From contig CALUHX010000028.1 in assembly GCA_944320555.1 (NCBI GenBank), positions 1 to 37,352 of the forward strand: 37,352 nt of DNA. Reading direction: 5' to 3'. The notes beneath the pieces were generated by a model. It had not been told where the DNA came from. It did no database searches and saw only the letters and a program-made list of their open reading frames with translations. Position numbers and translations under genes: made by a program. Source of the stretch: an uncultured Butyricimonas sp. (lineage in GTDB: Bacteria > Bacteroidota > Bacteroidia > Bacteroidales > Marinifilaceae). Shown here piece by piece: positions 1 to 8,933 of this stretch; positions within the stretch are counted from its first letter, which is position 1, and each line of letters begins with the position of its first letter.

Positions 1-98
1 ACTAAACTTCTCCACACCAAAAAGGGAGTTCTTCAAATTTATTTCGTAATATTGCACTTGCTGATTGACTCTGCCAATGTGGATTTCTTCATTTATCC

Positions 99-130
99 TT
101 TGGATTCACAGACAATATCCCTTATATTTG
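99..130 (+). promoter_or_regulatory. Bacteroidetes-type promoter of the Rpn-like gene
   Basis: TTTG at 99-102 and TATATTTG at 123-130 are separated by 20 nt, an exact match to the Bacteroidetes primary sigma consensus TTTG-N19-21-TAnnTTTG. Transcription would start near 137, about 20 nt before the ATG at 157. The 98 bases to the left show no gene that I can support. Confidence 0.75.
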
Positions 131-156
131 TAGATGTGTAACAAACTTGTTTAGCA

Positions 157-1041
157 ATGAAGTATTTGAGCCCCAAAGCCGATTTGACATTCAAAAAGGT
201 GTTCGGAGAACATCCGGATCTCATTATCAGCTTCCTGAATGCCCTATTGCCATTTGAAAGCCAAGAGGATGAGATTGTGAAAGTCACTTATCTCAACCCA
301 GAGTTGGTGCCTTTGAATCCTTTACGGAAAGACAGCATTGTCGATGTCCGCTGCGAAGACAACTTTGGGCGACAATTCATCGTGGAAATGCAAATGATGT
401 GGACATCCGCCTACAAACAACGGGTGTTGTTCAACGCTTCCAAGGCCTACGTGAGCCAATTGGAAAAAGGCAGCGATTATGAGATGCTGCATCCCGTCTA
501 TTCGCTGAATCTGGTGAACGATGTTTTTTCGACAAGCACGGGATATTATCATGATTTCCGAATCGTCGAGAAAGCGGAGACCAAGGAAGTCATCGAAGGC
601 CTACGCCTCATATTCATTGAGTTACCCAAGTTCACTCCTCAGAATTACGGAGACAAGAAGATGCAAGTGTTGTGGCTGCGCTATTTGACCGAAATCAACG
701 AACAAACAGAAAAAGTGCCTCAAGAACTCTTGGAAAATCCTGAAATCAACAAAGCAGTCGTTCAATTAAAGGAATCCGCTTTCAGCAAATCCGAACTTTT
801 GGGATATGAGAAATTTTGGGATATTGTAAGTACCGCAAAAACCACAATCAGCAGTGCCCGTAACGAAGGCCACCGAAAAGGATTAGCGGAAGGATTGGAA
901 AAAGGATTGGCAGAAGGAAAAACAGAAGGAAAAGCAGAGGGATTGCAGGAAACAGCCCGCCGGTTGAAAACCATGGGAATGACCAATGAATTTATCGCAC
1001 AGGCCACAGGACTTTCCCCGGAAGAAATCAATAAGCTATAA
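157..1041 (+). CDS. Rpn family recombination-promoting nuclease/putative transposase (PD-(D/E)XK)
   Basis: This 294-residue protein has the classic N-terminus of the Rpn/PDDEXK transposase-like family (YLSPKADLTFKKVFG). An Asp in SIVDVR (D63) and the E-x-Q of IVEMQ (E77, Q79) are the expected PD-(D/E)XK metal-binding positions. Known Rpn proteins such as RpnA are DNA endonucleases that raise RecA-independent recombination, and some act in phage defence. The C-terminal third carries a Gly/Glu/Lys-rich repeat (KGLAEGLEKGLAEG and variants, bases about 876-948), typical of the family, then a short helical tail. A consensus promoter lies just upstream and a strong hairpin follows the stop. The gene stands alone, convergent with the peptidase gene. 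The family assignment is solid; a cellular role is not shown by the sequence. Confidence 0.9.
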   Translation: MKYLSPKADLTFKKVFGEHPDLIISFLNALLPFESQEDEIVKVTYLNPELVPLNPLRKDSIVDVRCEDNFGRQFIVEMQMMWTSAYKQRVLFNASKAYVSQLEKGSDYEMLHPVYSLNLVNDVFSTSTGYYHDFRIVEKAETKEVIEGLRLIFIELPKFTPQNYGDKKMQVLWLRYLTEINEQTEKVPQELLENPEINKAVVQLKESAFSKSELLGYEKFWDIVSTAKTTISSARNEGHRKGLAEGLEKGLAEGKTEGKAEGLQETARRLKTMGMTNEFIAQATGLSPEEINKL

Positions 1042-1047
1042 AAACAT

Positions 1048-1078
1048 CTATCCCCTCGAATAGGCTTCGAGGGGATAG
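1048..1078. terminator. Bidirectional hairpin between convergent genes
   Basis: A perfect 13-bp stem (CTATCCCCTCGAA pairing with TTCGAGGGGATAG) with a 5-nt loop lies between the two convergent stop codons. On the minus strand it is followed by ATGTTTTTAT, on the plus strand by a weaker TTCTATCTTC. It most likely ends both the Rpn transcript and the peptidase/TrmH transcript. Confidence 0.8.
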
Positions 1079-1092
1079 TTCTATCTTCAAAA

Positions 1093-2997
1093 TCAAAACT
1101 GCTCACCATATTCCAACATCTGAGCAAGAAAATCCGCGGGATAGTCCACACAGACATCCACCACCCGGCCATCTCGCTCCACAAGACGATAAGACGGATT
1201 AATGAAACCCGCATAAGGAGCCACATGAAGACGTTCGTAACGAGCAAGCACTTCTTGATGCAAATCGGTATCGACACAAACTCCATAAGTTTCCACCAAA
1301 TTGCGCGCCCCCTCAAAATCCCCTTCCGATTTCACTCTTTGCACTTCCGCCAGCAATTTGCCAAAAAGAAGCCGCAATCGACGAAAATCATGAATCTGGA
1401 AATACGTTTTCCCTCGACGAGTCACACGCTCAATCACATTGTCGACCAGCCCTTTCTCGTACACCCAAGAGGATATTAATTGGCGGTTGCGCATATGCGA
1501 TTCCTCAAGATTGCATCCCGGACGCACACGGGTAAGCTGCACCATTAATCCGTTACGAATATAATTGCAATACTCACTTTTGGCCACGTCAAGAGATGGA
1601 ATCACCCCCAACTCAATCAACTTCGGGTCCATAATATAATACAAGGCAAAAAGATCAGCCCGGGTTTCCTCTATCGTGGAATAATAATTTCTCAAGGCTT
1701 CCTGTCCCACCCCGGCAAGCATTCGACCGGAACCGTGACCAAGGCATTCGTGAAGATCCGTATGAACGTTTCCACCGAGACTGCCGTACTCCCGAACCAA
1801 AGCCTTCTCCTCCTCCGAAGCCGCAAATTCATCCAATACTCCAGAAGAAAGCGACACCACATCATAAGCGTAAGTGATATTGTCAAGAGTGACAGATTTA
1901 CTGCCACAGCGCTCGCGTATCCATTCGGCATTGGGCAGATTGATTCCTATCGGCGTGGCCGGATGGCAATCTCCGCCAAGCATGGCCGCTTGGACAACAC
2001 GAGCCGTGACACCTACCACTTCCGGCTTCTTAAAACGTTCGTCTATCGGTGCGTTTCGCTCAAACCACAACGCATTATCCGCCAACTTACGAGTCCGCTC
2101 GCAAGCCTCCTCATCCACAATTTCCACAACGGACTCCCAACTGGCTTTGTAAGCCAACGGGTCACCATACACTTCGATAAACCCGTTAATATAATCCACA
2201 CGAGCCTCATTTTCTTTGACCCACGCAATGGAATAACGATCAAACAAACGCAAATCACCTGTGCGATAATAATCTATCAACAACTCAAGTCCCTTTCGTT
2301 GAGTTTCGTTACAAGCGTATTCCTGCGCCTTTTGCAACTCTGCCACCACCCGTTCCAACTGGGGTCCATACTTTCCCCCCACCTTCCACACCTGCTCTTC
2401 CAGCCGACCGTCGGCATTTTTGACAAGAGTGGAATTCAATCCTCTCGTCACAAACTCGTCCTCTCCGGGCTTCAAACGATAAAATTCTTCTGCCTCCCGC
2501 TGAGTGACCCCGACATAATAATTATTGGCCGAAGCCGTCACCAAATCAACACCTTCATCCTGCACCACTCGTTTGGCCATGTAGTCCGCATCAAAAATAA
2601 GGCGCATCACCTCTTCCCGAGGAGAACTGATTCCAGAGTCCTGTGCCAAAGCAAGAAAATATTCCTTAGAAAAAAGCGGCACGAACTTCTCCATCGAATA
2701 ATGGTGATGCACTCCGTTCGCAAAAAACACTTTCTTGGCATATACCAAAAATTGCTTGAATTCCTCACATTCCCTGTCGCCAGAATAATCCCGCAAAATC
2801 TTTTCCAAAACAGACCGCACCTCCAGATTATAACGATTATTTTGGTCCCACAATATATCTCTTCCGGCTAATGCGGCCCGGCTCAGATAATACACAAAAA
2901 ACTTTTCCCGCAATGTCAATCGCTCAAAAGCGGGCACTTGATAACGCAATATTTTTATGTCATCAAACTGTTCTGCAAAATAACTAAAATCAGCCAT
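1093..2997 (-). CDS. Dipeptidyl peptidase III (M49 family zinc metallopeptidase)
   Basis: The enzyme removes dipeptides from the N-terminus of oligopeptides. H416-E-C-L-G-H421 is the M49 zinc motif in the five-residue-spaced form HECLGH known from Bacteroides DPP III, and EETRAD (E444, 28 residues after H416) supplies the third zinc ligand. At 634 residues it is a little shorter than the roughly 675-residue Bacteroides enzyme, and it begins MADFSYFAEQ with no signal peptide, so it should be cytoplasmic as annotated. Its start lies 2 nt after the trmH stop, so the two form an operon with trmH upstream. Confidence in the family is very high because both metal motifs are present at the correct spacing. 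Confidence 0.95.
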   Translation of the reverse strand: MADFSYFAEQFDDIKILRYQVPAFERLTLREKFFVYYLSRAALAGRDILWDQNNRYNLEVRSVLEKILRDYSGDRECEEFKQFLVYAKKVFFANGVHHHYSMEKFVPLFSKEYFLALAQDSGISSPREEVMRLIFDADYMAKRVVQDEGVDLVTASANNYYVGVTQREAEEFYRLKPGEDEFVTRGLNSTLVKNADGRLEEQVWKVGGKYGPQLERVVAELQKAQEYACNETQRKGLELLIDYYRTGDLRLFDRYSIAWVKENEARVDYINGFIEVYGDPLAYKASWESVVEIVDEEACERTRKLADNALWFERNAPIDERFKKPEVVGVTARVVQAAMLGGDCHPATPIGINLPNAEWIRERCGSKSVTLDNITYAYDVVSLSSGVLDEFAASEEEKALVREYGSLGGNVHTDLHECLGHGSGRMLAGVGQEALRNYYSTIEETRADLFALYYIMDPKLIELGVIPSLDVAKSEYCNYIRNGLMVQLTRVRPGCNLEESHMRNRQLISSWVYEKGLVDNVIERVTRRGKTYFQIHDFRRLRLLFGKLLAEVQRVKSEGDFEGARNLVETYGVCVDTDLHQEVLARYERLHVAPYAGFINPSYRLVERDGRVVDVCVDYPADFLAQMLEYGEQF

Positions 2998-2999
2998 AT

Positions 3000-3677
3000 C
3001 TATTCACTTTCTTGATTAAACCTGTCCAAAATCTCAGTCGAAGCTTTAATGGAACGCTTATACCACTGAAACAGAACTTCATATTGTTCGTCCTCGCTCA
3101 AATGCCAATCAATGTCCGTCCGTCTCAATCGCTGTACCACACTATACAACAAAAGAGCCGCACACACACTGACATTATAACTTTCAGTAAATCCGTACAT
3201 CGGAATCTTGACAAACTCGTCGGCGTTCGCCATCATCTCGTCTGACAATCCCGTCAACTCCGTTCCCATGAAAAACGCCATTTTCCCCTTATAAAGATTA
3301 ATGTCATCGACAAAAGAGTCCCGCTCATGAGGCGTGGTCGCCACTATTCGAAATCCTTGCCTTTTCAAATCATTGATTGTTTCCATCGTCGGACTCGTCC
3401 CTCCCCTGTGCCGATGAAGCGTCAGCCAATCGGCCGCCCCCATGGATATTTCCGAGTTGTCTCTAAACACATTCTTATTTTCGATAACATGAACGTTTTG
3501 GACACCAAAACAATCACACGAACGCAAAACAGCGCTGCAATTATGCGGCTGATACAAATCTTCCAACACCAGCGTGACGTATCCCGTGCGTTCCCGGATT
3601 AAACGAGCAAAAAGCTCATTTTTGTAATCTGTCACGAAATTTTTCAAATAATCAACTTGTTCTCTTATCGAATGCAT
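3000..3677 (-). CDS. trmH: SpoU-family RNA 2'-O-methyltransferase, TrmH-like
   Basis: This 225-residue protein has the three SpoU/TrmH motifs that build the trefoil-knot SAM site: motif 1 with N46 and R52 (NCSAVLRSCDCFGV), motif 2 (GTELTGLSDE) and motif 3 (IPMYGFTESYNVSVCAALLL) with the Ser and Asn that bind the cofactor. It lacks the N-terminal ribosomal-protein-like domain of RlmB, and its N-terminal extension resembles TrmH. The likely reaction is 2'-O-methylation of G18 in tRNA. It is the first gene of a two-gene operon with the DPP III gene. The region between it and the HU terminator is too short for an obvious promoter, so it may depend on readthrough from HU. A second SpoU enzyme (rlmB) lies at 11645-12388. 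Confidence 0.88.
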   Translation of the reverse strand: MHSIREQVDYLKNFVTDYKNELFARLIRERTGYVTLVLEDLYQPHNCSAVLRSCDCFGVQNVHVIENKNVFRDNSEISMGAADWLTLHRHRGGTSPTMETINDLKRQGFRIVATTPHERDSFVDDINLYKGKMAFFMGTELTGLSDEMMANADEFVKIPMYGFTESYNVSVCAALLLYSVVQRLRRTDIDWHLSEDEQYEVLFQWYKRSIKASTEILDRFNQESE

Positions 3678-3698
3678 GACTTCAACCTATGACATAAT

Positions 3699-3727
3699 AA
3701 AAAAGGGTGTCGTTCAAACACCCTCTT
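3699..3727 (-). terminator. Intrinsic terminator of the HU gene
   Basis: On the minus strand a stem GGGTGT/ACACCC with a 7-nt loop is followed by six T. It starts about 20 nt past the HU stop and precedes trmH. Confidence 0.85.
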
Positions 3728-3745
3728 TTACATAACCAAACATTT

Positions 3746-4015
3746 TTAAAGTTGTGCTTCCAACTCCGCTCCCGCTTTGAACTTTACAACCTTCTTGGCT
3801 GCAATCTCGATGGTTTTACCCGTTTGCGGATTTCTTCCCGTTCTAGCACCTCTCTCTGCCACGGAGAAAGAACCAAAACCCACCAACGCAACTTTTTCAT
3901 CCTTTTGCAACGCCTCGCCCACGGCTGCGACAAATGCGTCCAATGCTTTTTTGGAGTCAACCTTTGTTAAACCCGACTTCTCTGCGATAGCGTCAATTAA
4001 CTGTGTTTTATTCAT
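3746..4015 (-). CDS. HU family DNA-binding protein
   Basis: An 89-residue histone-like protein of standard length. MNKTQLIDAIAEKSGLTK is a typical HU N-terminus, and the beta-arm signature GFGSFSVAERGARTGRNPQTG contains the Arg/Asn-Pro tip that intercalates into DNA. It dimerises, bends DNA and compacts the nucleoid. It is transcribed as a single gene from its own promoter and ends at a good intrinsic terminator. Nothing is unusual. Confidence 0.97.
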   Translation of the reverse strand: MNKTQLIDAIAEKSGLTKVDSKKALDAFVAAVGEALQKDEKVALVGFGSFSVAERGARTGRNPQTGKTIEIAAKKVVKFKAGAELEAQL

Positions 4016-4067
4016 AACGTAGTATTAGATTAGATATTAAACAATATTTCAATATTTATCCCTGCAA

Positions 4068-4098
4068 CAAATGTATATATTTTCTTTTACAAAACAAG
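4068..4098 (-). promoter_or_regulatory. Bacteroidetes-type promoter of the HU gene
   Basis: On the minus strand CTTG (one mismatch to TTTG) and TACATTTG (exact TAnnTTTG) are separated by 19 nt. The start of transcription would be near 4060, leaving a leader of about 45 nt before the HU ATG. Confidence 0.65.
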
Positions 4099-4131
4099 TA
4101 CTTGAATAAAAAAAGTTCACTTTTAACATCA

Positions 4132-5676
4132 TCAAACAACACTTTCCGCACATTTTTCTCCATCCATCGCCGCGGAAACAATGCCTCCCGCATAACCGGC
4201 ACCCTCGCCACAAGGATACAAACCCGCAATCTCCGGATGCGCCAACCGTTCTGCACCTCTGGGAATCCGCACTGGCGAGGATGTCCTCGCTTCCACGCCT
4301 AACAAAACCGCATCTTCCGACAAAAAACCATCGGCTTTCCGCCCCATAAGACGCAACCCGGAACTCAAACGACGATAAAGGAAATCAGGCAACCAATCAC
4401 GAAAAATGGTAGAACGTATTCCAGGCTTATAGGAACAACTCGGGAACCGTTCGCTCAAATGCCCCGAAAGAAAATGCGGCAATCGTTGCGCCGGCGCATA
4501 AAGACCACCCCCGCCTTGCACCCAGGCTTCCCGCTCAAGACTTTCTTGGAACTCCATTCCAGCAAACAATCCGTCGCATCCCGCCATTCTCAATTCTTGC
4601 TCTCCGATGGAAGTGACAATCGCAGAATTCGCCCAACGGGTGTTACGTCCTGAAGACGACATGCCGTTCACAACTTGCTGCCGAGGCCCTGTGCATGCGG
4701 GGACGACCACGCCTCCCGGACACATGCAAAAAGAATACACACCACGCCCCTCCACATTCGTCACAAAACTATATTCCGCCGCAGGAAGGAAATCGCCACG
4801 CCCGCCCGGATTATGATATTGTATGCGGTCTATCAATTCCTGAGGGTGTTCCAGCCTTAGTCCCACGGCGAACTCCTTCGGCAAAATTAACACGGAATGC
4901 CGATGCAACATGCGGTAAACATCTCTTGCGGAATGCCCCGTGGCCAAAATCACATGCCGGGCCATCAGTTCCTCCCTTCCAATCCGGACTCCTTGCACCT
5001 CTCCTCCCCAAATCAACAGGTCCGTCACCCGGCTATTAAAACGCACCTCGCCCCCGAACCGCTCTATTGTCCGCCGGATGTTTCCTATCACCCGAGGCAA
5101 TTTATCCGTCCCGATATGCGGATGCGCGTCAATCAAAATATTCTCTGCGGCACCGTGATAAACTAAAATCTCCAATATCCGTTCCACATTCCCTCTTTTT
5201 TTCGAACGAGTGAACAACTTGCCATCCGAAAAAGTCCCCGCTCCTCCCTCGCCAAAACCGTAATTGGAATCCTCATCCACCTCTCTGGTTCGATAAAGGC
5301 GTGCCAAGTCTTTTTTCCTGTCCTCCACACATTTGCCTCGTTCCAACACTATCGGCCGCCATCCCCGCTCAATCAAACGCAAAGCCGCAAACAACCCCGC
5401 CGGTCCGGCTCCCACGATCAACACAGGTTCACGCTCGCTCACGTCTTGATAGTGAGGAACAAAATTTCTTTTTTTCAGTTCCAACTCATCCAAGTGTACC
5501 CCAATCTTCAATTGCAACACAACTTTCCGTTGACGGGCGTCAATGGACTTGCGGATAATTTCCGCATGAACTATCCGTTCCTTATCCACACGCAATTTTT
5601 CAGCAAGCGTTTCCCGCACCGCATCTTTGTCATGCGCCTCTTCCGGCGTCATCCTCACTTCTATTTCCGTATACAT
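4132..5676 (-). CDS. NAD(P)/FAD-dependent oxidoreductase (BF3112-like FAD-dependent protein)
   Basis: The protein has about 514 residues. After an N-terminal domain of about 85 residues comes a dinucleotide-binding Rossmann motif (VGAGPAGLFAAL), then E in LIERGWRPIVLERG. A second conserved block (ATGHSARDVYRMLHR) and a C-terminal GEGAGYAGGIVSAAMDG complete the FAD fold. Such proteins are widespread flavoproteins annotated only as FAD-dependent dehydrogenases, and the substrate is unknown. I place the start at MYTEIEVRM (ATG at 5676) rather than 33 nt further upstream because that extension (MFIFVQNNLLK) looks like untranslated AT-rich sequence. It is divergent from the SDR gene, 85 bp away. 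Confidence 0.85.
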   Translation of the reverse strand: MYTEIEVRMTPEEAHDKDAVRETLAEKLRVDKERIVHAEIIRKSIDARQRKVVLQLKIGVHLDELELKKRNFVPHYQDVSEREPVLIVGAGPAGLFAALRLIERGWRPIVLERGKCVEDRKKDLARLYRTREVDEDSNYGFGEGGAGTFSDGKLFTRSKKRGNVERILEILVYHGAAENILIDAHPHIGTDKLPRVIGNIRRTIERFGGEVRFNSRVTDLLIWGGEVQGVRIGREELMARHVILATGHSARDVYRMLHRHSVLILPKEFAVGLRLEHPQELIDRIQYHNPGGRGDFLPAAEYSFVTNVEGRGVYSFCMCPGGVVVPACTGPRQQVVNGMSSSGRNTRWANSAIVTSIGEQELRMAGCDGLFAGMEFQESLEREAWVQGGGGLYAPAQRLPHFLSGHLSERFPSCSYKPGIRSTIFRDWLPDFLYRRLSSGLRLMGRKADGFLSEDAVLLGVEARTSSPVRIPRGAERLAHPEIAGLYPCGEGAGYAGGIVSAAMDGEKCAESVV

Positions 5677-5761
5677 TTTCAACAAATTATTCTGGACGAA
5701 AATAAACAAATTTCACAGATTATACAGTATCTTCGCCAAACAAATTCAAAAACAAAGACAA

Positions 5762-6517
5762 ATGAATAAAATAGCATTAATCACAGGCGCCACTTCCGGC
5801 ATCGGAAAAGCGACAGCCATCAAACTGGCCGAAGCGGGTTATTCCACCATCATCACTGGAAGGCGGAAAGAACGATTGGACGAACTGGCAAAGGAATTGA
5901 CCGATAAAGGTATTCAAGTCCTCACCTTACAATTCGACGTGCGCAACCAAACAGAAGTACACAACGCCATCGCCGGCCTTCCTTCCGAATGGCAAAACAT
6001 AGACGTACTTGTAAACAACGCCGGTTTGGCCGTAGGCACCTCTCCCATCCAAGACGGCATTGTCGACGACTGGGAACGGATGATTGACACAAACGTGAAG
6101 GGATTATTGTATGTGACCCACGAAGTGGCTCCGCTAATGATTAAAAACGGGAAAGGCCATATCGTCAATTTGGCCTCTGTCGCAGGAAAAGAAGTTTACC
6201 CGGGAGGAAATGTGTATTGCGCCACCAAGCACGCCGTGGACGCCCTCTCCAAAGCCATGCGGATCGACATGTTAAAACACAACATCAAAGTCACGAACAT
6301 TGCCCCGGGAATGGTTGAAACAGAATTCTCCATCGTCCGCTACAAAGGGGACACCCAAGCTGCCGACAACGTGTACAAAGGAATTACCCCGCTCACTGGA
6401 GAAGACATTGCCGACACCATTGTTTTCGCAGTCACCCGGCCCGCCCATGTTTGCCTGAACGACATTCAAATTATGCCAACAGCGCAAGCCTCTTCCCGAG
6501 ATGTCGACCGGAAATGA
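5762..6517 (+). CDS. SDR family NAD(P)-dependent oxidoreductase (YdfG-like)
   Basis: A 251-residue classical short-chain dehydrogenase. It has the cofactor motif TGATSGIG at residues 7-14, GRRKERL (an Arg pair suggesting NADP), NNAG, the catalytic Ser in LASVAGKEVYP and the catalytic Tyr and Lys in YCATK. The closest known type is YdfG, a 3-hydroxy acid/L-allo-threonine dehydrogenase. ATG 5762 is chosen because the Rossmann motif starts there; the reading frame stays open 45 codons further upstream but that sequence is not protein-like. The gene is alone on this strand, convergent with pbpC and separated from it by a shared terminator. Confidence 0.9.
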   Translation: MNKIALITGATSGIGKATAIKLAEAGYSTIITGRRKERLDELAKELTDKGIQVLTLQFDVRNQTEVHNAIAGLPSEWQNIDVLVNNAGLAVGTSPIQDGIVDDWERMIDTNVKGLLYVTHEVAPLMIKNGKGHIVNLASVAGKEVYPGGNVYCATKHAVDALSKAMRIDMLKHNIKVTNIAPGMVETEFSIVRYKGDTQAADNVYKGITPLTGEDIADTIVFAVTRPAHVCLNDIQIMPTAQASSRDVDRK

Positions 6518-6545
6518 AAAAAGAGGCCCTCGGGTCTCTTTTTTT
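6516..6545. terminator. Bidirectional terminator between SDR gene and pbpC
   Basis: AAAAAGAGGCC, a CTCG loop and GGTCTCTTTTT form a hairpin with an A-tract on one side and a T-tract on the other, so it can act for both convergent genes. Confidence 0.85.
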
Positions 6546-6552
6546 CGTTTTG

Positions 6553-8922
6553 TCACCTTGCCTCGCCCTCCTCTTTTTTACCATCGACGACAACAAATCT
6601 TTGGCGGAGCGAATTTCCCTCCTCGTCCACTAGATACAGCCAATGATTTCCCGGCTCCACGTTAATTTCCATCTGATGCTGATAACGAGTTGTCCCCACA
6701 AAACGCTCGTCAACATACCAATACACCGCACATTCCGGCTCCCTGTGCGCCATCTCGAAAAGCACGCCTTTCACCACTCCGTTGAAATCCCGAGGAATAA
6801 AAACACGGGTGTTCCGCTGCGGATAAATCATTTCCATCACATCCGTACGGACAATCCGGCAGTCAGGACGGAAAGGCGGCAGCTTTCGATAGTCCGCATG
6901 CGAGCGGGCATAATACCATTCCTGCACGGGAGAAAGAACAAACCAAGGAACAATCCTCATGGAATGAACGGATTCATGTTCCGAATCGACCTGCCAGCGT
7001 CCCGTGGAATCAAGGTTCACAAGTCGATGATACGGACATAACGGAGTCCTTTGCCCTGCAATGGCCGTTTTTATCGTGTCCGTTTCCGGGCAGATTTTGG
7101 AAGCCCTATAACCGCTTTTCCGGCACACGACCACGTCTGCCAGATCCTCCTGCGGACATTCAAATCGCTCGTCCGTCCGCAACAAAGAAGCCACCTCAAA
7201 AAGGATTGGGGCCGCTGCCCGCACACCTACCAAGCCGGGCCTCCCCTCACCATCGGCATTTCCCACCCACACGCCTATGACATACTCAGCGTTCACCCCG
7301 ACCGCCCAAGCGTCCCGATATCCGAAACTGGTGCCCGTCTTCCACGACAAATCTATCGAAGACACGAAATTCTTCCAGCCCGACTCCAATGACGGACGCT
7401 CCACATCCCGCAATGCGTCCAATGTCAACCAGACAGCCCCCGCCCCCACGATTCCCCTGCCGACCACGACACTATCCTTCCGTTCTCCTTCCCACAAACG
7501 CAAACGCCCATACTCGTGATTGAAATATAATCCGTCCGACATATTATAGTGCCGCAATGTGGACACCATCCCTCCGTACAGATTACACAAATCCCACAAC
7601 GTACACTCCGCCCCTCCCAAAATAAGACTCAATCCGTAATGCCCTGCCGGATATTGCAACGTGCTTACGCCCATCCGTTTCAAACCGTCGTAAAAATGTT
7701 CCACCCCGTAATCTCTCAACATGCGCACGAAAGGGACATTCAACGACTGCGCCAAAGCCCTGTCCGCAGGCACGACGCCTTGGAAATCCTTACTAAAATT
7801 CAATGGAGCATACTCGCCAAAACGTGACGGGATATCAGAAACGATACTTTCGGGCAAAATATATCCTTCTTGCTGCATCAGAGCGTACAACGCCGGCTTC
7901 AGTATGCTTCCCGAGCTCCGCGGTGCCGTAATCACATCCACATGCTCCCCGTCGCCTCCCGGCACAGCAGGAGCGTTCCCCACATAAGCCCTCACCTCCC
8001 CGCTCGGGACATGGGCCACCAACACGGCAGCGTTATAAATATGATTATGCCGCAGAATTTCCACATGACGCCTTACAATGGCATTCACGCTCACCTGCAA
8101 ACGGACATCCACAAACGACTGGCTCATTTCTCCCCTGCGTTCCAAAAACGCCCTTGCCAACAAATGAGGCGCGACACACTCCGTCCGCCAAAGCCGTTCC
8201 GGTAAAGGTTCCGCCAAAGCCAATTGCAAGTCCTCCGAGTCCAAATATCCGCTCGCCGCCAAATCTCGTAACAAGCAATCCCGTTTCGTCTTCAAATTGT
8301 CATTATTGCGTCCGGGGTACATCAAAGCCGGCGCATTCGGCAACACGGCCAACAAAGCGGCTTCCGCCCAACTTAACGAAGTCGGACCTCGCCCGAAATA
8401 TTTCAAGGATGCCGCCTCTATTCCCACGATATTTCCCCCAAACGGAGCGTGCGTGGCATACAAGTTCAATATTTCCCACTTGGAACACCGCAGCTCCAAA
8501 CGCATGGCCGACACCATTTCCCGCATCTTTTCTCCCACAGTCCGAGGAGGATTTCCCCTGGCCAACCGTATCACCTGCATCGAAAGCGTGCTTCCTCCAC
8601 TCACCACTTCTCCTCTGCTCACATTTTGCCACATTGCCCGTGCCATCGCCACCCAATCCACCCCATGATGCGCCAAAAAACGCTTGTCCTCAAAACAAAG
8701 CACCGCCGCCACATATTTGGCCGACAAGCGATTTCTCCCCTTCACCCGATACTGTCCGTCCTCTGCGACCGTCATGCCAAGAATCTCCCCTTTCCTGTCC
8801 GTCACCACCGTGGAATATTCGACATCAAACAACGGAAACGGCAAAACACGCCACCAAACAACCAACAACACGATTACCCCCACCCCTGCGGCAATTCCCA
8901 TTTTGGCACTCTTGGTCCGCAT
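6553..8922 (-). CDS. pbpC: Penicillin-binding protein 1C (bifunctional glycosyltransferase/transpeptidase-like)
   Basis: This 789-residue inner-membrane protein starts with a single N-terminal transmembrane anchor (about residues 8-28). The GT51 peptidoglycan glycosyltransferase domain follows, with E78-D in FEDKRFLAHHGVDW and the GGSTLSMQVIRL block. The transpeptidase domain has S339-x-x-K342, SLN (in AQSLNVPF) and KTGTSFGYRDAW. The C-terminal 90 residues or so look like the BiPBP_C domain that defines the 1C class. PBP1C polymerises lipid II; in E. coli its transpeptidase binds few beta-lactams. It is the last gene of an lptF-fmt-pbpC run, starting 11 nt after the fmt stop. The order links envelope assembly genes with initiator tRNA formylation. 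Confidence 0.95.
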   Translation of the reverse strand: MRTKSAKMGIAAGVGVIVLLVVWWRVLPFPLFDVEYSTVVTDRKGEILGMTVAEDGQYRVKGRNRLSAKYVAAVLCFEDKRFLAHHGVDWVAMARAMWQNVSRGEVVSGGSTLSMQVIRLARGNPPRTVGEKMREMVSAMRLELRCSKWEILNLYATHAPFGGNIVGIEAASLKYFGRGPTSLSWAEAALLAVLPNAPALMYPGRNNDNLKTKRDCLLRDLAASGYLDSEDLQLALAEPLPERLWRTECVAPHLLARAFLERRGEMSQSFVDVRLQVSVNAIVRRHVEILRHNHIYNAAVLVAHVPSGEVRAYVGNAPAVPGGDGEHVDVITAPRSSGSILKPALYALMQQEGYILPESIVSDIPSRFGEYAPLNFSKDFQGVVPADRALAQSLNVPFVRMLRDYGVEHFYDGLKRMGVSTLQYPAGHYGLSLILGGAECTLWDLCNLYGGMVSTLRHYNMSDGLYFNHEYGRLRLWEGERKDSVVVGRGIVGAGAVWLTLDALRDVERPSLESGWKNFVSSIDLSWKTGTSFGYRDAWAVGVNAEYVIGVWVGNADGEGRPGLVGVRAAAPILFEVASLLRTDERFECPQEDLADVVVCRKSGYRASKICPETDTIKTAIAGQRTPLCPYHRLVNLDSTGRWQVDSEHESVHSMRIVPWFVLSPVQEWYYARSHADYRKLPPFRPDCRIVRTDVMEMIYPQRNTRVFIPRDFNGVVKGVLFEMAHREPECAVYWYVDERFVGTTRYQHQMEINVEPGNHWLYLVDEEGNSLRQRFVVVDGKKEEGEAR

Positions 8923-8933
8923 GGCGCATCACC

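Noticed and set aside
876-948. Repeated GAAGGA-type units considered as a CRISPR or minisatellite
   Set aside because: The units are codons for the normal Gly/Glu/Lys repeat of Rpn proteins, with no spacers.
1735-2871. Plus-strand 378-codon ORF opposite the DPP III gene
   Set aside because: It is a frame shadow of a gene with clear zinc motifs, has Arg/His/Leu/Ser-rich content and no family features.
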